From NCBI GenBank assembly GCA_030524745.1, contig JAUNGC010000006.1, positions 62,001-126,000 of the forward strand: a DNA stretch of 64,000 nucleotides, given 5' to 3'. The position numbers and the translations under genes are program-made. Every line of letters begins with the position of its first letter. The stretch's first letter is position 1. The notes below the pieces were generated by a model. That model searched no databases. It worked only from the letters and a program-made list of their open reading frames with translations, and was not told where the DNA came from. Source of the stretch: Eubacteriales bacterium (lineage in GTDB: Bacteria; Bacillota; Clostridia; Lachnospirales; Lachnospiraceae). Shown in pieces: positions 63,766-64,000 of the stretch.

Positions 63766-64000
63766 ATGATAACTGGTATTGTTTTGCTTTTAATTTTACT
63801 TCTGATAATATTGATCGTGGCGTCCTGCATTAAGATCGTTCCGCAGGCGCAGGCATATGTGGTGGAACGTCTGGGCGCTTATCAGGATACGTGGGGCGTG
63901 GGCCTGCATTTTAAAGTGCCGATCATCGATAAGGTGGCGAAGCGCGTTTTGTTAAAGGAACAGGTTGCGGATTTCCCGCCTCAGCCGGTTATCACGAAGG
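63766..64000 (+). CDS. SPFH/stomatin-like protein, cut by window end
   Basis: The first 78 residues of a band-7 protein: a membrane helix (IVLLLILLLIILIVASCI) then the SPFH start KIVPQAQAYVVERLGAYQDTWGVGLHFKVPIIDKV, typical of the QmcA/HflK-like bacterial stomatins. GAGG precedes the ATG at 63766. With the NfeD protein upstream it forms the usual nfeD-SPFH pair involved in membrane organisation. The rest lies outside the window. Confidence 0.9.
   Translation, partial: MITGIVLLLILLLIILIVASCIKIVPQAQAYVVERLGAYQDTWGVGLHFKVPIIDKVAKRVLLKEQVADFPPQPVITK

Overview
The window looks like a chromosomal segment of a Gram-positive anaerobic clostridium, most probably a member of the Lachnospiraceae. The support is near-50% GC, Shine-Dalgarno sites of the GGAGG type before nearly every gene, TTGACA-17-TATAAT promoters, a SAM-I riboswitch on metK, sleB-like wall hydrolases with SH3 domains, a YesM/YesN-type sugar regulator pair, and a small 88-residue protein of a type I associate with Lachnospiraceae. 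No rRNA, tRNA, CRISPR array or complete insertion sequence was seen.

Layout. 1-9.7 kb: HD/ProX fusion, HAD phosphatase, PTS-IIC-like membrane protein, a large DEAD/DEAH helicase with a hydrophobic C-terminal segment, birA, GNAT, DinB-like protein, a small coiled-coil protein and a membrane-tethered XRE regulator. 9.7-15.7 kb: AGCS amino-acid symporter, MBL hydrolase with a MerR regulator, a MATE gene broken by an internal deletion, and an intact MATE gene behind a textbook MerR-type promoter. 15.7-23.9 kb: sugar nucleotidyltransferase with galE, an OmpR-type two-component system, a TetR-controlled MFS exporter, and a hemolysin-III protein. 24.0-26.4 kb: the most unusual locus, a divergent SOS-box-controlled cluster of a small sigma factor facing a cystatin-like protein and a 470-residue helical protein resembling a pore former. 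26.4-31 kb: accessory DNA with a 323-bp giant hairpin (copy A), a tandem 70-bp leader array of mini-ORFs before a small alarmone synthetase, a histidine phosphatase, and a RhuM gene flanked by 27-bp direct repeats and a decayed gene. 31-37 kb: coiled-coil membrane protein, flavin reductase, M23 endopeptidase, murA, and SAM-I/metK. 37-48 kb: large lipoprotein, dnaE, giant hairpin copy B, pfkA, and a potassium uptake-rRNA methylase-proC operon. 48.5-64 kb: two paralogous SH3/wall hydrolases enclose an alpha-glucobiose phosphorylase locus (YesM/YesN, ABC transporter, ChbG-like deacetylase, esterase, MBL, GH65, beta-phosphoglucomutase). NfeD and the start of an SPFH protein close the window.

Working together. 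The sugar locus can be read as one pathway: the sensor/AraC pair detects an oligosaccharide, the ABC importer brings it in using an ATPase encoded elsewhere, accessory esterase/deacetylase genes may trim substituents, the GH65 enzyme phosphorolyses the disaccharide to beta-glucose 1-phosphate, and PgmB converts that to glucose 6-phosphate. The SOS locus would turn on a sigma factor, and perhaps the opposite toxin-like operon, after DNA damage. The alarmone synthetase leader suggests control by translation of short peptides.

All calls come from reading the sequence; no database searches were run.
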